Counted from the first letter of the stretch, positions 17,875-28,456 are shown. The stretch is 63,514 nucleotides of DNA from Bacteroidales bacterium (GCA_021740625.1 JAIOZK010000024.1:1-63514); one strand, 5' to 3'. Made by a program: numbers and translations. Notes: generated by a model from the sequence alone, not told the origin.

Positions 17875-19071
17875 ATGCTTACTTTAAAAATCTTATTCTG
17901 GATTTTCCTTTTCGTGATTTTCTATGCCTATCTGGGATACGGAATTTTGTTGTTTTTCCTGGTAAGAATCAAACGATTGTTTAAAGGAAGAAAAAAAACC
18001 GTACATGATCCCGGGTATGAACCTGAAGTTACCTTGTTCGTTGCGGCTTACAATGAAAAGGATTTTGTTGACAGGAAGGTTCAGAACTCCCTTGAAATGG
18101 AATACCCGGCAGAAAAGATAAAACAACTCTGGGTGACAGATGGTTCGGATGACGGTACTCCAGAGCTATTAAAAAAATATGCAGATCAGGGGGTTGAAGT
18201 ACATCATAAGGATGAGCGGGCCGGCAAGATAGCAGCAATGAACCGGGGTGTTCAGTTTGTCAAAACCCCAATCGTGATTTTCAGCGATGGCAACACCATG
18301 CTGGGTAAAGAGTCCATCAGAAGGATCGTGAACCTGTTCAGCGATCCAAAGGTTGGCTGTGTTAGCGGGGAAAAACGGATTTATGCCAAAGATAAAGATT
18401 CAGCAGCCGGGACCGAGGGAATTTACTGGAAATATGAATCCACCCTGAAAAAATGGGATGCCGAATTATACTCTGTTGTTGGCGCTGCAGGAGAATTGTT
18501 TGCTGTGCGTACCAATCTTTTTCAGAAAGTTGAGGGAGATACCCTCCTGGATGATTTTATCGTATCGCTCAGGATCGCTATGCAGGGATACACCATACAA
18601 TACGACCCCAAAGCGTATGCAATTGAGGCTCCTTCGGCCAGTGTCAAAGAAGAACTGAAAAGGAAAATCAGGATATCCGCCGGTGGTATTCAATCCATTT
18701 TGCGCCTCCTGCCCCTCTTGAATTTTTTCAAATACGGGATCCTGTCTTTCCAGTATATTTCCCACAGGGTGCTGCGCTGGACACTTGCACCCCTTTTCCT
18801 GCTTTTGATCCTCATCATGAATACCATCATTACTGCCACTGAAGGATTCATCGACTTCAGCCATGTGTTTACCTGGCTGTTCTGGGGGCAAATTGCCTTT
18901 TACCTGATTGCTTTGCTGGGATGGTATCTTGAAAATCACAAAATAAAAATAAAGGCCTTTTTCATTCCCTATTATTTCTTCATTATGAACCTGTCGGTTT
19001 ACCTGGGGTTGCGCAGGTTCATAAAAGGTAAACAAAGTGTGAACTGGGAAAGAGCAAAAAGAGGCAGTTGA
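17875..19071 (+). CDS. Membrane family 2 glycosyltransferase
   Basis: This 398-residue protein has an N-terminal membrane helix, a GT2 domain and about three C-terminal membrane segments. Motifs are VAAYNEKDFVDRKV, WVTDGSDDGTPELL and FSDGNTMLG. RKIRISAGG stands in the place of QxxRW, as in other inner-membrane poly-sugar GT2 enzymes. Its stop overlaps the start of the following beta-helix gene (TGATG), so the two are translationally coupled. Confidence 0.86.
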   Translation: MLTLKILFWIFLFVIFYAYLGYGILLFFLVRIKRLFKGRKKTVHDPGYEPEVTLFVAAYNEKDFVDRKVQNSLEMEYPAEKIKQLWVTDGSDDGTPELLKKYADQGVEVHHKDERAGKIAAMNRGVQFVKTPIVIFSDGNTMLGKESIRRIVNLFSDPKVGCVSGEKRIYAKDKDSAAGTEGIYWKYESTLKKWDAELYSVVGAAGELFAVRTNLFQKVEGDTLLDDFIVSLRIAMQGYTIQYDPKAYAIEAPSASVKEELKRKIRISAGGIQSILRLLPLLNFFKYGILSFQYISHRVLRWTLAPLFLLLILIMNTIITATEGFIDFSHVFTWLFWGQIAFYLIALLGWYLENHKIKIKAFFIPYYFFIMNLSVYLGLRRFIKGKQSVNWERAKRGS

Positions 19072-20747
19072 TGAATAATAAAAGAATGAAACCTGTAGGA
19101 CGAATAATATTTTTCTGTATGCTCTTGCTCAATATCGAGCAGGGATGGGCCTGTCAGCATGAATTTGATGCTTCAACATCCCTCATTGATGGCTCGGACT
19201 TTCTACCGGGTGATACGGTTTGCCTGAAAGCCGGCAACTGGAATTACATCCAATTCAGGAATATACAGGGTACGGAAGAACAACCCATCATCATCAGGAA
19301 TAGCGAAGGTGCGGTGATCATCAATACCGACTGGTATTACGGCATTAAGCTGAACAATTGCAAACACCTTAAGATCACTGGTACCGGTGAAAAGCAGTTT
19401 ACCTACGGTATTGTCGTACAATCGGTGGCAAACCAACATGGTTGCGGTATGACCATCGATGCTATGAGTACCAATGTAGAAGTTGAGTTCGTAGAAATAT
19501 CCAATACGGGTATTGCAGGAATTTATGCCAAAACCGAACCCGATTACCTGGGTGATTGCACCTTTCCGGCAGTTCGCGACAGTTTTACCATGTATAACAC
19601 CATCATACATCACTGCTACCTGCATGATATAGGGGATGAAGGTTTTTATATCGGAAGTTCAAAATACAGTGGTCAAACCGTCTATCATTGCGGGGATACA
19701 ATAGTTCTTCCCCATGTAATGATCGGGGTAAAGATTTACAACAATGTGCTCGAAAATATCGGCTGGGATGGCATCCAGGTAGGCTCTGCAGTGAAGGATT
19801 GCGAAATTTTCAATAATACCGTTATTCACGACAGCCAGGAGGAAGAAGATTTTCAAATGAGTGGGATTCTGATTGGTGGTGGAAGTGCATGCGATTGCTA
19901 CAATAACAAGATCATAGAAGGCAAAGGCGACGGGATCGACTTTCTTGGATTGGAAGGTATTCGGATTTTTAACAACCTCATCGTCAGCCCCGGATATAAT
20001 TTCCAGAACGGTGTGCCGGCCGACCAGCATCAGAAACACGGTATCTGGGTGGGAGAATTGCAAACTGCAAATGAGCAGGAAATGAATATCTATAACAATA
20101 CCATTATCAGTCCGCGGACTTTCGGTATCAAACTTGCCAATACCGCCTTCACCGGAAACATCATCCGGAACAACATCATCAGCGATCCCGGCGGTTATCC
20201 TGTTTTTGGAGAGGCCTCTTACATCAACCTGCTTTACCCCTCCATTTCTGTCACACAGTCCAATAACCTTGAAAATACAGATACCAGCCTGGTTGGATTT
20301 GTGAACCCGGCCCAACATAATTACGATCTCCATTATTATTCCCCTGCCGTCAATACCGGTGCAGATGTCTCCCATATGAATCTTGTGGATGACTTGCTCT
20401 CCAGGTTCAGGCCCTTCGACAGCAAATACGACATTGGAGCTTACGAATGCCAGGATTCAATATTGTTTGCAATTGATGAAGCTGATGCTCCGGCAATATC
20501 TCACAGGATTTACCCGAATCCTGCAGGTGATGAAACAATGCTCAGCATTTATATGAATAAAAAAACAAACCTGCACATAGAAATACTGGATAATTTGGGT
20601 AACTTACAAAAATCTGTTTACGATGGACCGGTGGATTTGGGCAGAAATATTATAAAGCTGGAGCTACATACCTTAGAACCAGGCCATTATATTTATTGTA
20701 TTTCGAGCGAGGAATTCAAGACAACTGGAAAACTGATAATCAAATAA
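19071..20747 (+). CDS. Secreted right-handed beta-helix protein with T9SS sorting domain
   Basis: After a signal peptide ending near QGWACQ, residues 35-450 form repeated parallel beta-helix rungs (IYNNVLENIGWDGIQVG, IFNNTVIHDS, IRNNIISDPGG). Such folds occur in polysaccharide lyases and C5-epimerases. The last 75 residues are a T9SS C-terminal domain (RIYPNPAGDETML ... GHYIYCI ... GKLIIK), so the product should be exported and anchored at or released from the cell surface. Its place inside the polysaccharide operon, coupled to a glycosyltransferase, suggests it acts on the same polymer. No catalytic residues can be assigned. The ATG at 19071 is chosen over the TTG at 19068. Confidence 0.82.
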   Translation: MNNKRMKPVGRIIFFCMLLLNIEQGWACQHEFDASTSLIDGSDFLPGDTVCLKAGNWNYIQFRNIQGTEEQPIIIRNSEGAVIINTDWYYGIKLNNCKHLKITGTGEKQFTYGIVVQSVANQHGCGMTIDAMSTNVEVEFVEISNTGIAGIYAKTEPDYLGDCTFPAVRDSFTMYNTIIHHCYLHDIGDEGFYIGSSKYSGQTVYHCGDTIVLPHVMIGVKIYNNVLENIGWDGIQVGSAVKDCEIFNNTVIHDSQEEEDFQMSGILIGGGSACDCYNNKIIEGKGDGIDFLGLEGIRIFNNLIVSPGYNFQNGVPADQHQKHGIWVGELQTANEQEMNIYNNTIISPRTFGIKLANTAFTGNIIRNNIISDPGGYPVFGEASYINLLYPSISVTQSNNLENTDTSLVGFVNPAQHNYDLHYYSPAVNTGADVSHMNLVDDLLSRFRPFDSKYDIGAYECQDSILFAIDEADAPAISHRIYPNPAGDETMLSIYMNKKTNLHIEILDNLGNLQKSVYDGPVDLGRNIIKLELHTLEPGHYIYCISSEEFKTTGKLIIK

Positions 20748-20756
20748 GACTGTTAT

Positions 20757-21575
20757 ATGAGATCTTATATAAAAAAATTCATTCCTTTCACACTGGGACA
20801 AAAATTGAGAGGATTATGGCAAAAAACACAAAGTATTTATTATAAAGGGAATCGCTACCATTGTCCTTTTTGTGGCAATACTTTCAGAAAGATGCTCAGT
20901 GGAGGTTTCGACTTGCCTGTAATCCGGGAGAAAAATATTGTTGGTTCCGGGAGGCGCAAGAATGATGTTTGTCCTCGCTGTTATTCAACCGACCGGGATC
21001 GTTTGCTTTACCTCTTCCTGAAAAACAAAACCGATCTTTTCACAAGAAAAAAAGTTAAATTATTGCATGTTGCACCAGCAGGATCCATGAAAGCACTTCT
21101 CTCCAAACAGGACAATATCGAATATGTGATGGGTACAAAACATCATGAGGGTTTCTATTATTCAAAGGATATTCTTATTTTTGATATAACAGACATGTCA
21201 TATGCAAATGATACATTCGATGTTATCCTATGCAATCATGTGCTTGAACATATCCATGAAGATATGAAAGCTATGTCGGAGTTATACAGGGTACTGAAAC
21301 CGGGTGGATGGGCAATATTGCAGGTTCCCATTTCATATACAATACCAGAAACCTATGAGGATCGAACGATAGAATTGCCCAGGGAAAGGGAAAAGCATTT
21401 TGGACAGTTCGACCATGTACGGATTTATGGGAAAGATTATTTCGACCGCCTGGCCCGCGTAGGCTTTAATTGCAGCCAACACGATCCATTTACCGAAAAC
21501 TGGGGAATATCTGATATTGAAAGCTACGCATTGAATAAAGAAGAATCGGTGTTTTTAGCAACCAAAGAAAAGTAA
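20757..21575 (+). CDS. Class I methyltransferase with N-terminal Cys4 motif
   Basis: Two CxxC pairs (Cys36/Cys39 in YHCPFCG and Cys72/Cys75 in VCPRCYS) suggest a zinc ribbon before a Methyltransf_11-type domain. The SAM-binding region is [26 protein letters not shown] and [16 protein letters not shown] are typical of the family. This form occurs in polysaccharide loci of many bacteria. It lies nine bases after the beta-helix gene, at the end of the biosynthetic series. The substrate is unknown, probably a sugar or lipid-linked glycan. Confidence 0.82.
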   Translation: MRSYIKKFIPFTLGQKLRGLWQKTQSIYYKGNRYHCPFCGNTFRKMLSGGFDLPVIREKNIVGSGRRKNDVCPRCYSTDRDRLLYLFLKNKTDLFTRKKVKLLHVAPAGSMKALLSKQDNIEYVMGTKHHEGFYYSKDILIFDITDMSYANDTFDVILCNHVLEHIHEDMKAMSELYRVLKPGGWAILQVPISYTIPETYEDRTIELPREREKHFGQFDHVRIYGKDYFDRLARVGFNCSQHDPFTENWGISDIESYALNKEESVFLATKEK

Positions 21576-21582
21576 GCTCTCA

Positions 21583-24216
21583 ATGAGAAAAAAATTATCA
21601 TACTTCGTCGGATTTGTTTGTGCATGCCTAATCAGCTTTTCACTTGCTGCACAGAATGAAATTGTGATCGACAGTCTTAAAAAAGTTTTGGATACAAACA
21701 GGGATGCAAACAAAGCCATAATCCTCCATGAGATCGCAAATCAATACTTATCAATCGATCCTTACCAGAGCATTGCATTTGCAAAAATGGCCATTGAAAA
21801 ACATAAAGGTGAAGATAAAACGATGGTGGCCAATGCTTTGAAAACCATTGGAAATTCATATTTATACCTGGGCGTGCTGGATTCAGCCATGCAGTTTTAT
21901 AAGGAATCCATTGAATTAAGCAAAACACTTAACTATGAGAAAGGATTGGCCAATGCCTACAGCAATATAGGATTGATATATGAATATGTTGGCAAATATA
22001 ATGAAGCCATTGAATATCACCTGAAATCCCTGGAAATTGAAGAGGAATTGAAAAACAGCGTTGGAATTGCAGGTTCTTTGAACAACATTGGTAATGTGTA
22101 TTATTACCTCGAGCAAAATCAGAAAGCCCTGGATCATTATCTGAGAGCACTTCGCATCAACCAGGAACTTGGCAATGAAAAGGGTGTTGCCGAACTATTC
22201 AACAATATGGGAGCCATTTACCAGGAAAACAAAAACTATGAAAAAGCCCTGCTTTACTTTCAATCGGCACTGGTAATTAACAAGGAACTGGAACAACCCA
22301 AAGAAATAGCCTCCATCTATAATAATCTGGGCAATACTTATTTTAAAATGGGCGATTATGAAAACGCCCTTTTGAATTTTGAAAAATCACTGGAAATGAG
22401 TCGTGAACTCACAGACAAATGGTCCATTGCCAATACTTCCAGAAACATAGGTGGTGTTTATCTGCAAGAAGGCAAGCTTGAAGCAGCCTTGCAAAAGTTC
22501 AAAGAAGCTCTGACCATCTGCAAACAATTACAGGCCAGAGAACTTAAGTCCCAGATTTTCCTCGATATCTCCGATTATTACTCCAGGAAGAAAAACTATC
22601 AACAGGCATTTGAATATTACAAAAAACACAATTTGCTTGAAGATTCCATCCGCAACACCGAAACAAATGTGCGGATCACTGAACTTGAACTGGGTTACAA
22701 TATTCAAAAACAGGAAAAGGAACTTCAACTGTTGCAAAAGAACAATGAGATCCAGAAATTGAAAAACAAAAGCAGCCGCAGAACGAATTTCCTGCTTGCA
22801 TCCGTCCTGCTGATCATTATTGTTGTAGTGATTTTGATATACAGCAGGTACAGGATAAAATCCCGGACCAACCTGGTTTTGAAAGAAAAAAGCAAAGAGG
22901 TTGAAGAGATGAACAGCAAGCTGAAGAATTTCAATGACAGGCTGGAAGAAAAGGTTGCCGAACGCACCAGGAATCTCGAAGAAGAGATCAAGGAAAGACG
23001 AAAGGTTGACCAGGAGTTGAAAAAGGCCCTCAAAAACGCAGAAGATGCAAACTATCTTAAAAATGCTTTCCTGGCCAATATGAGCCATGAAATCAGGACA
23101 CCGCTCAATGGCATTATTGGTTTCTCTTCCCTGCTGGTTACCGAACTCAGTTTAATGGAAAATGAAGAGTTGTACGAATACGCCAATGGCATTCAGCAAA
23201 GCGGCGAACGTTTGCTGCACCTGCTCAACAATATCATTGATATCAGCCGCATTGAGGCCAATGATATGGATATTAACCTGAATACCTGTCATGTAAACGA
23301 AATCGTGAAGAATGTTTCCGAATTATACAGTTTTAAGGCCAACGACAAAGGGCTTAAATTCAATACGAAATTCAATGAGATCCCCAAAGCCCTGGCAGAT
23401 GAAACAAAGTTGACAAAGATTGTGAGTGATATTATCGACAATGCCTTGAAGTATACTGAAAAAGGATTCATCAATGTATTGACAGAGTACGATGAAAAGC
23501 AAAAGTGCATCAATATCGTTGTAAAAGATACAGGCATTGGGATTGACAAGGCCTATCTCGACCACATTTTCGAAGCATTTCGCCAGGAGAGCCTGGGTTA
23601 TTCCAGAACCTACCAGGGCGCCGGTCTTGGCTTACCCCTGGCCAAGCGTCTGGTGGAGCTGATGAATGGACAAATCAAAGTTGAATCGCAAAAAGGAGCC
23701 GGAACCACAGTCTCAATATCTGTCAGGGCAGAAATGGAAACCAGTGCGTCCTATTCCGACCGGCCTGAATCAACAATACGCACCGTGGGGAAAACAGATG
23801 CAGAAGCAGAAAAGGGTGATTTGAACATTTTTATTGTTGAAGACGACAGAATGAACAGGCTTGTGCTTGTCAAAATGCTGAAAAACATGGGCAATATCGT
23901 TGCAGCAGAGGATGGTGAAGAAACGTTAAAAATTATCAGCGAGAATTCAAAAAAAGGGCTTACCTTTGATATAATGCTATTTGACATTAATTTACCTGCT
24001 CCCTGGGATGGAATTAAATTAATGGAAGAAATCAAGGTAAAATACAAGGAGTACAGAACAATACCTTTTATTGCACAAACAGCCTATGCTATGACCGGGG
24101 ATAAAGAACGCCTGCTCGAGGCGGGATTTGATAACTACATAGCCAAACCAGTTAATAAAAAAGAACTGATCACGATGATACAAAATCAGCTCAGGATCAG
24201 TAAAAAACTAAATTAG
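21583..24216 (+). CDS. TPR-containing hybrid sensor histidine kinase/response regulator
   Basis: The protein has a signal peptide and about eight tetratricopeptide repeats in the periplasm (residues 50-350, e.g. [20 protein letters not shown]). A membrane helix lies at about 402-423, followed by a coiled coil. The HisKA domain has phospho-acceptor His502 in [10 protein letters not shown]. The HATPase domain shows [16 protein letters not shown] and [10 protein letters not shown]. The C-terminal receiver has Asp801 in FDINLP and Lys in AKPVNKKE. Such kinases in Bacteroidota sense envelope signals through the TPR part. It starts seven bases after the last biosynthetic gene and probably regulates the locus, though no DNA-binding output is fused. 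Confidence 0.9.
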   Translation: MRKKLSYFVGFVCACLISFSLAAQNEIVIDSLKKVLDTNRDANKAIILHEIANQYLSIDPYQSIAFAKMAIEKHKGEDKTMVANALKTIGNSYLYLGVLDSAMQFYKESIELSKTLNYEKGLANAYSNIGLIYEYVGKYNEAIEYHLKSLEIEEELKNSVGIAGSLNNIGNVYYYLEQNQKALDHYLRALRINQELGNEKGVAELFNNMGAIYQENKNYEKALLYFQSALVINKELEQPKEIASIYNNLGNTYFKMGDYENALLNFEKSLEMSRELTDKWSIANTSRNIGGVYLQEGKLEAALQKFKEALTICKQLQARELKSQIFLDISDYYSRKKNYQQAFEYYKKHNLLEDSIRNTETNVRITELELGYNIQKQEKELQLLQKNNEIQKLKNKSSRRTNFLLASVLLIIIVVVILIYSRYRIKSRTNLVLKEKSKEVEEMNSKLKNFNDRLEEKVAERTRNLEEEIKERRKVDQELKKALKNAEDANYLKNAFLANMSHEIRTPLNGIIGFSSLLVTELSLMENEELYEYANGIQQSGERLLHLLNNIIDISRIEANDMDINLNTCHVNEIVKNVSELYSFKANDKGLKFNTKFNEIPKALADETKLTKIVSDIIDNALKYTEKGFINVLTEYDEKQKCINIVVKDTGIGIDKAYLDHIFEAFRQESLGYSRTYQGAGLGLPLAKRLVELMNGQIKVESQKGAGTTVSISVRAEMETSASYSDRPESTIRTVGKTDAEAEKGDLNIFIVEDDRMNRLVLVKMLKNMGNIVAAEDGEETLKIISENSKKGLTFDIMLFDINLPAPWDGIKLMEEIKVKYKEYRTIPFIAQTAYAMTGDKERLLEAGFDNYIAKPVNKKELITMIQNQLRISKKLN

Positions 24217-24219
24217 GAA

Positions 24220-25476
24220 ATGAAATCTTTACAGGATTTGACAAAAGCGGAGTTGATTCATGAAATTGAACAACTTCAAAAGCAAATGGAAAATCTCCAG
24301 CGGGATTTAAAAAATGCTGTTGACAAAGCAGAAGCTGCCAACCACATCAAAGCCATGTTTCTTGCCAACATCAGTCATGAAATCCGTACACCCATGAATG
24401 GAATCATCGGTATGTATAATGTACTGAAACAAACCGATTTAACGGATGAGCAAAGAGAATTCCTTGACATAATCAATATTTCCGGTCAAAATTTGTTGAC
24501 CATCATCGATGACATCATCGATCTATCCAAAATTGAATCAGGACAACTCATCCTCGACAAAAAACCTTTTACACTGAAAGAGGAGATCAACAAAATTGTT
24601 ACCCTGCTTTCGATCAAAGCCAAGGGCAAAAACATAGACCTGAAAACAGACCTGAAAGAAGAAGCAGACAGGAAATATATCGGAGATGCAGCCCGCCTCA
24701 GGCAGATCATCACCAACCTTACCAATAATGCCATCAAGTACACCAAGGAAGGAAGTGTAACCATCAGGGTGGAACCCTCAGTCACAAATGATACAATCCA
24801 GGAACTGAAATTCAGTATCATTGATACCGGAATTGGAATTTCGAAGGAAGGCATTGAAAAGCTGTTCAAAGCATTCTCTCAATTGGATTCCTCTTCCACC
24901 AGGAAATATGGTGGCACCGGGCTGGGACTGGCCATTGCCAAAAACCTGTCCAACCTGATGAATGGTGAGATTGGCGTTGAAAGTGAAGAGGGAAAAGGCT
25001 CAGTATTCTGGTTCACAGCAAGTTTTGAAATGCTGCAAAAAGATGAAAAAGGAAGTATGGTGAATCAGGAAGTCGAAAAAACTGCTTCGGAAACCGACAA
25101 CCTGAATATATTGCTGGTTGAAGATAATTTGTTAAACCAAAAATTTGCAACCGCTACCCTAAAGAAAGAAGGGCATCATGTAGATATTGCAGAAAATGGT
25201 AAAATAGCGGTTGAAAAATACAAACAGCACGATTACGACCTGATCCTGATGGATATACAAATGCCCGTTATGGATGGCATGGAGGCTACACACGAAATCC
25301 GTGCCTATGAAGAGAAAAATAACAAAGAGAGAATTAAAATTATTGCCATCACTGCTTATGTCATGGAAAGAGACCGCAAAATGTGTCTCAATGCCGGCAT
25401 GGACGAGTATCTTGCAAAACCATTCAAACCCCAGGAGCTCATCGATCTGATCGACAAAGTATATTTCAACAAATAA
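24220..25476 (+). CDS. Soluble hybrid histidine kinase/response regulator
   Basis: A 418-residue kinase with no membrane segment or sensor domain. It has a short coiled coil (10-45), HisKA with His53 in [10 protein letters not shown], an HATPase domain ([29 protein letters not shown]) and a receiver with Asp345 in [11 protein letters not shown] and Lys in AKPFKPQE. It lies three bases after the TPR kinase, so they form one transcript. Having no input domain, it may take phosphate or signals from the TPR kinase (inference). A hairpin terminator follows. Confidence 0.9.
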   Translation: MKSLQDLTKAELIHEIEQLQKQMENLQRDLKNAVDKAEAANHIKAMFLANISHEIRTPMNGIIGMYNVLKQTDLTDEQREFLDIINISGQNLLTIIDDIIDLSKIESGQLILDKKPFTLKEEINKIVTLLSIKAKGKNIDLKTDLKEEADRKYIGDAARLRQIITNLTNNAIKYTKEGSVTIRVEPSVTNDTIQELKFSIIDTGIGISKEGIEKLFKAFSQLDSSSTRKYGGTGLGLAIAKNLSNLMNGEIGVESEEGKGSVFWFTASFEMLQKDEKGSMVNQEVEKTASETDNLNILLVEDNLLNQKFATATLKKEGHHVDIAENGKIAVEKYKQHDYDLILMDIQMPVMDGMEATHEIRAYEEKNNKERIKIIAITAYVMERDRKMCLNAGMDEYLAKPFKPQELIDLIDKVYFNK

Positions 25477-25479
25477 AAA

Positions 25480-25518
25480 AGGCGGTCCAAAAAGTACCGT
25501 ACACTTTTCGGACAGCCT
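25480..25518. terminator. Bidirectional hairpin terminator between convergent genes
   Basis: AGGCGGTCCAAAAAGT (25480-25495) pairs with ACTTTTCGGACAGCCT (25503-25518) at 14 of 16 positions around a seven-base loop. A run of A precedes it and T-rich sequence follows, so it can serve the kinase gene on the plus strand and the FKBP gene on the minus strand. A related hairpin recurs at 46384-46507. Confidence 0.7.
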
Positions 25519-25542
25519 CTTCAAAATTTTAAGGAATACTTT

Positions 25543-26883
25543 TTATTCTTCAGGATTTATTTCCAGCAACTCAATTTCAAATAACAAAGGAGTGTAAGGT
25601 GGAATATCAGCACCTGCTCCACGATCTTTATAGGCCAATCTTGAGGGGATAAGAACTTTATAAGTTCCTCCTTCATTCATCATGGGAACGGCTTCATCCC
25701 AACCGGGGATAACTTCTCCCCTGCCCAGGGTGAAGGTAAAGGGTTTTCCCATGTCTTTTGAGGATTGAAGCTTTTTATCACTCAACCTGTAAAGTGTATA
25801 ATGGACTTTCACCCTGTCTCCGGCTCCGGGTTTGTCTCCATCCCCTGCTTGGATTTCCTTGAAATACATACCGGATTCTGTGGGTTCAATACCGATAAAC
25901 TTTTCCGACACATAATGTTCAATCTTTTCAGGTTCCTCTTCCATGCGTATCCTGTTCTCATTTGCCTGTTTCTTCTCTCGTTCCTTCTTCTGTGCTTCCA
26001 TTTCCTTTTGATAAGTTTCCTTATCTACAGCATCCAGGATCTCAACCTCATAAATAAGTGTAGAGAAAGGTGGTATGGTCTGGGCACGTCCCTTGGCTCC
26101 CCATGCCTTTTCGGAAGGAACAACAAGTTTTGCTTTGTCGCCTACGCGCATCATTTCTACCCCAGCCATAAAACCTTCCGTATCGAATTTAGAGCCAATT
26201 TCCACGTTAACTGGCCGGTTTCTGGTAAAAGATGAAAACAACTCCCTGCCTCCCATAATTTTAATGGAATAATGAAGTTCAGCCATATCTCCTTCGCGCA
26301 ACTTTCTTCCCTTACCTTTTCTTTCGGGAATGAAATATATGCCGGCTTCTGTCATTTTATCTTCAAGATCATTTTCCACAACATATTCCTTAAGCATTTC
26401 CTGTTCCTCCACTTCAAGTCCGGCCAACCGCTTGCGTTCTTCTTGCATAAAAGCTTCTTCCGATTGAAAATCGACCAGCTTCATATCAAAATACAGCATT
26501 TCACCCGGATCAACAAAAGGTGGCAAACGCCTTGAATTCGCTGTGATCAGGAAAAAAGAATCCGCACTGATAACAAACCTGGCGCTGTCTCCGATTGACA
26601 TCATCCCGATGCCCTCGAAGATATCACCCTGAAACTGACTCTCCCTCAACGGAAATCTTGCATTATGCTCTTTGGTAACATCGGTTGAAAAAAGAACGGA
26701 GTCCTCTTTACCATAGGTCATTTGCAGGGTCACGATATCGCCGATTGCAGGTTTGGGAGCGTTGTTCTCAACATAAAACTTATACTTCAAGCCCGAATCA
26801 GTTGTTTCATAGCCCTGATCCTGTGAGTTGCAGGCAGATAAAACGAATAAAACAATAACTGTAATTACACTAATGAATCTCAT
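25543..26883 (-). CDS. Lipoprotein with three FKBP-type peptidyl-prolyl isomerase domains
   Basis: A lipobox (LSAC, Cys18) follows a short signal sequence. Three FKBP-like domains are arranged in tandem, near residues 40-135, 190-285 and 340-440. The third is the best conserved (VKVHYTLY, GRGEVIPGWDEAVPMM, IPSRLAYKDRGAG, IPPYTPLLFEIEL). The first two are more diverged and may bind proteins without isomerase activity. It lies 11 bases downstream of a single-domain FKBP lipoprotein gene in the same operon. It probably acts as a periplasmic or outer-membrane folding factor for secreted proteins. Confidence 0.88.
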   Translation of the reverse strand: MRFISVITVIVLFVLSACNSQDQGYETTDSGLKYKFYVENNAPKPAIGDIVTLQMTYGKEDSVLFSTDVTKEHNARFPLRESQFQGDIFEGIGMMSIGDSARFVISADSFFLITANSRRLPPFVDPGEMLYFDMKLVDFQSEEAFMQEERKRLAGLEVEEQEMLKEYVVENDLEDKMTEAGIYFIPERKGKGRKLREGDMAELHYSIKIMGGRELFSSFTRNRPVNVEIGSKFDTEGFMAGVEMMRVGDKAKLVVPSEKAWGAKGRAQTIPPFSTLIYEVEILDAVDKETYQKEMEAQKKEREKKQANENRIRMEEEPEKIEHYVSEKFIGIEPTESGMYFKEIQAGDGDKPGAGDRVKVHYTLYRLSDKKLQSSKDMGKPFTFTLGRGEVIPGWDEAVPMMNEGGTYKVLIPSRLAYKDRGAGADIPPYTPLLFEIELLEINPEE

Positions 26884-26894
26884 ATCTTGTTTTT

Positions 26895-27431
26895 TTATTT
26901 GATTTCTAGTAATTTAACATGATACACAAGGGTGGCTTTCGGTGGAATGGATCCGGGTTTGCCGGTAAAACCATAAGCCAGGTGCGAAGGTATAATAAAA
27001 ATGGCCTCATCCCCTTCTTTTAACAATAAAATCCCTTCATGCAAACCTGCAACAACATCATCTTTACCGATCAAAAAGCTCTTGGGCTTCTGCTCCGGAG
27101 ATTTCTCAAGGGTATCCCCGGATAGAAACTGAACCGAATAATCAATGGTAGCGGTTTTTCCTTTTGCAGCTTTTTCACCGCTGCCTTCCTCAATAATTTT
27201 ATATCTCAGCCCGCTGCCGGTTTCCCGCATCGTCCAGCCATAACGCTTCAGGAAATCATCGATCTCCTGTTCTTCTGTTTTAATGATATTCTTGTTGGCC
27301 CTGATAAAAGATTCCTTGACTGTTTTAGCATCAATGCTTTTTTTCTCCTTTTTCTTGTCATGATTGCATGCAAAGCATATTAAAAGCAGTGGAAAAAGCA
27401 ATAATATATTCTTTTTCAATAGGTTTGCCAT
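26895..27431 (-). CDS. gldI: FKBP-type peptidyl-prolyl isomerase lipoprotein, GldI-like
   Basis: A 178-residue protein with a lipobox (CFAC) and one C-terminal FKBP domain (ATIDYSVQFLSGDTLE, IPSHLAYGFTGKPGSIPP, ATLVYHVKLLEI). The length, and the position directly downstream of a DHH phosphoesterase gene with ndk next to that, match GldI of gliding Flavobacteria as I recall it. GldI is a folding factor needed for motility and surface protein secretion. Whether this organism glides cannot be told; the T9SS cargo genes in the window make the assignment reasonable but not certain. Confidence 0.75.
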   Translation of the reverse strand: MANLLKKNILLLFPLLLICFACNHDKKKEKKSIDAKTVKESFIRANKNIIKTEEQEIDDFLKRYGWTMRETGSGLRYKIIEEGSGEKAAKGKTATIDYSVQFLSGDTLEKSPEQKPKSFLIGKDDVVAGLHEGILLLKEGDEAIFIIPSHLAYGFTGKPGSIPPKATLVYHVKLLEIK

Positions 27432-27439
27432 GATAAAAA

Positions 27440-28456
27440 CTATACGGATAATTCCATTTTATATTGTGGCAATAGTTGTTCAAACTTTTCCAGGCTTTTA
27501 TCAAGACTGAGGAGCGAATCGGCACCTGCTGCGTTTTTATGCCCTCCACCGATGAAATGTTTCCTGGCAAAATCATTCACAGGAAAACTTCCCTTGCTGC
27601 GCATGGATATTCTTACCTTTCCATCCTGTTCCCTGAAAAGCAATGCAAAATGAATTTCTTCTATGGACAATGGATAATTTACCACCCCTTCTATGTCGCC
27701 CACCTGGTAATTGAATCGTTCCAGGTCTTTTTGATACAGGTATATGTATGCTGTATGATACTCCTTTAGAATTTTCAGGCGCTCGCTCAGGCAAAACCCG
27801 AGCAAACGAAGCCTGTCGGCTGAATAGGTATCGTAAACCAAACGATGTAGCTGTTCGGCGTCTACACCTGCTTTGATGAGATCTGCAACTGCCAGGTATG
27901 TACTTTCGTAATTGCACAGGTAACTGAAAGAACCTGTATCCGTCATAATCCCGGTATAGATCGATTGGGCCGATTCTGAATTTAACATGGAAGGTAAGCC
28001 AAAAGATTTGATAAACCCGTAAACAAGCTCTGCCGTGGATGAAGTGCTGGTTGTTGAATAAAGAAGATCAAACTGCTGCTTCGGATTGGGATGATGATCG
28101 ATCAGGATTTTTTCTGCCCCGGTCTTTTGCAAAGCTTCTGAACATTGCTCTGTCCGCGATATATCATTAAAGTCAAGACAAAAGATCAAATCAGCACCCA
28201 GGATAATCTCACCAGCCTCCTGTTTGCTTTCTTCACAAATCACAATTTCTTCCGCAGCAGGCAGCCATTTAAGAAAAGCAGGGAAATCATTCGGGATCAG
28301 AATTCTGATTTCACCATTGTGTATTGTTTTCAAAGCATGATAAAGCCCCAGGCTTGAGCCGATGGCATCACCATCCGGATTCGTATGACTGCAAATGGCA
28401 ATGCGCTTTGCCTGTTTTACTCTTTCCCTGGCTTTATGAAAATCAAACTGTTCCAA
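27440..28456 (-). CDS. nrnA: DHH-family phosphoesterase (NrnA-type oligoribonuclease/pAp phosphatase)
   Basis: The DHH domain shows SHTNPDGDAIGSS (His24, Asp28, Asp30), FCLDFND (Asp95) and the DHH motif at 120-122 (LIDHHPNP). The DHHA1 domain ends with FIGGGHKNAAGA. The length of 338 residues fits NrnA, which degrades short RNA oligomers and dephosphorylates pAp. It is the first gene of a minus-strand operon with the two FKBP lipoproteins, and is divergent from ndk. With cysQ at 8.5 kb the window carries two enzymes that can remove PAP-type nucleotides. Confidence 0.9.
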   Translation of the reverse strand: MEQFDFHKARERVKQAKRIAICSHTNPDGDAIGSSLGLYHALKTIHNGEIRILIPNDFPAFLKWLPAAEEIVICEESKQEAGEIILGADLIFCLDFNDISRTEQCSEALQKTGAEKILIDHHPNPKQQFDLLYSTTSTSSTAELVYGFIKSFGLPSMLNSESAQSIYTGIMTDTGSFSYLCNYESTYLAVADLIKAGVDAEQLHRLVYDTYSADRLRLLGFCLSERLKILKEYHTAYIYLYQKDLERFNYQVGDIEGVVNYPLSIEEIHFALLFREQDGKVRISMRSKGSFPVNDFARKHFIGGGHKNAAGADSLLSLDKSLEKFEQLLPQYKMELSV

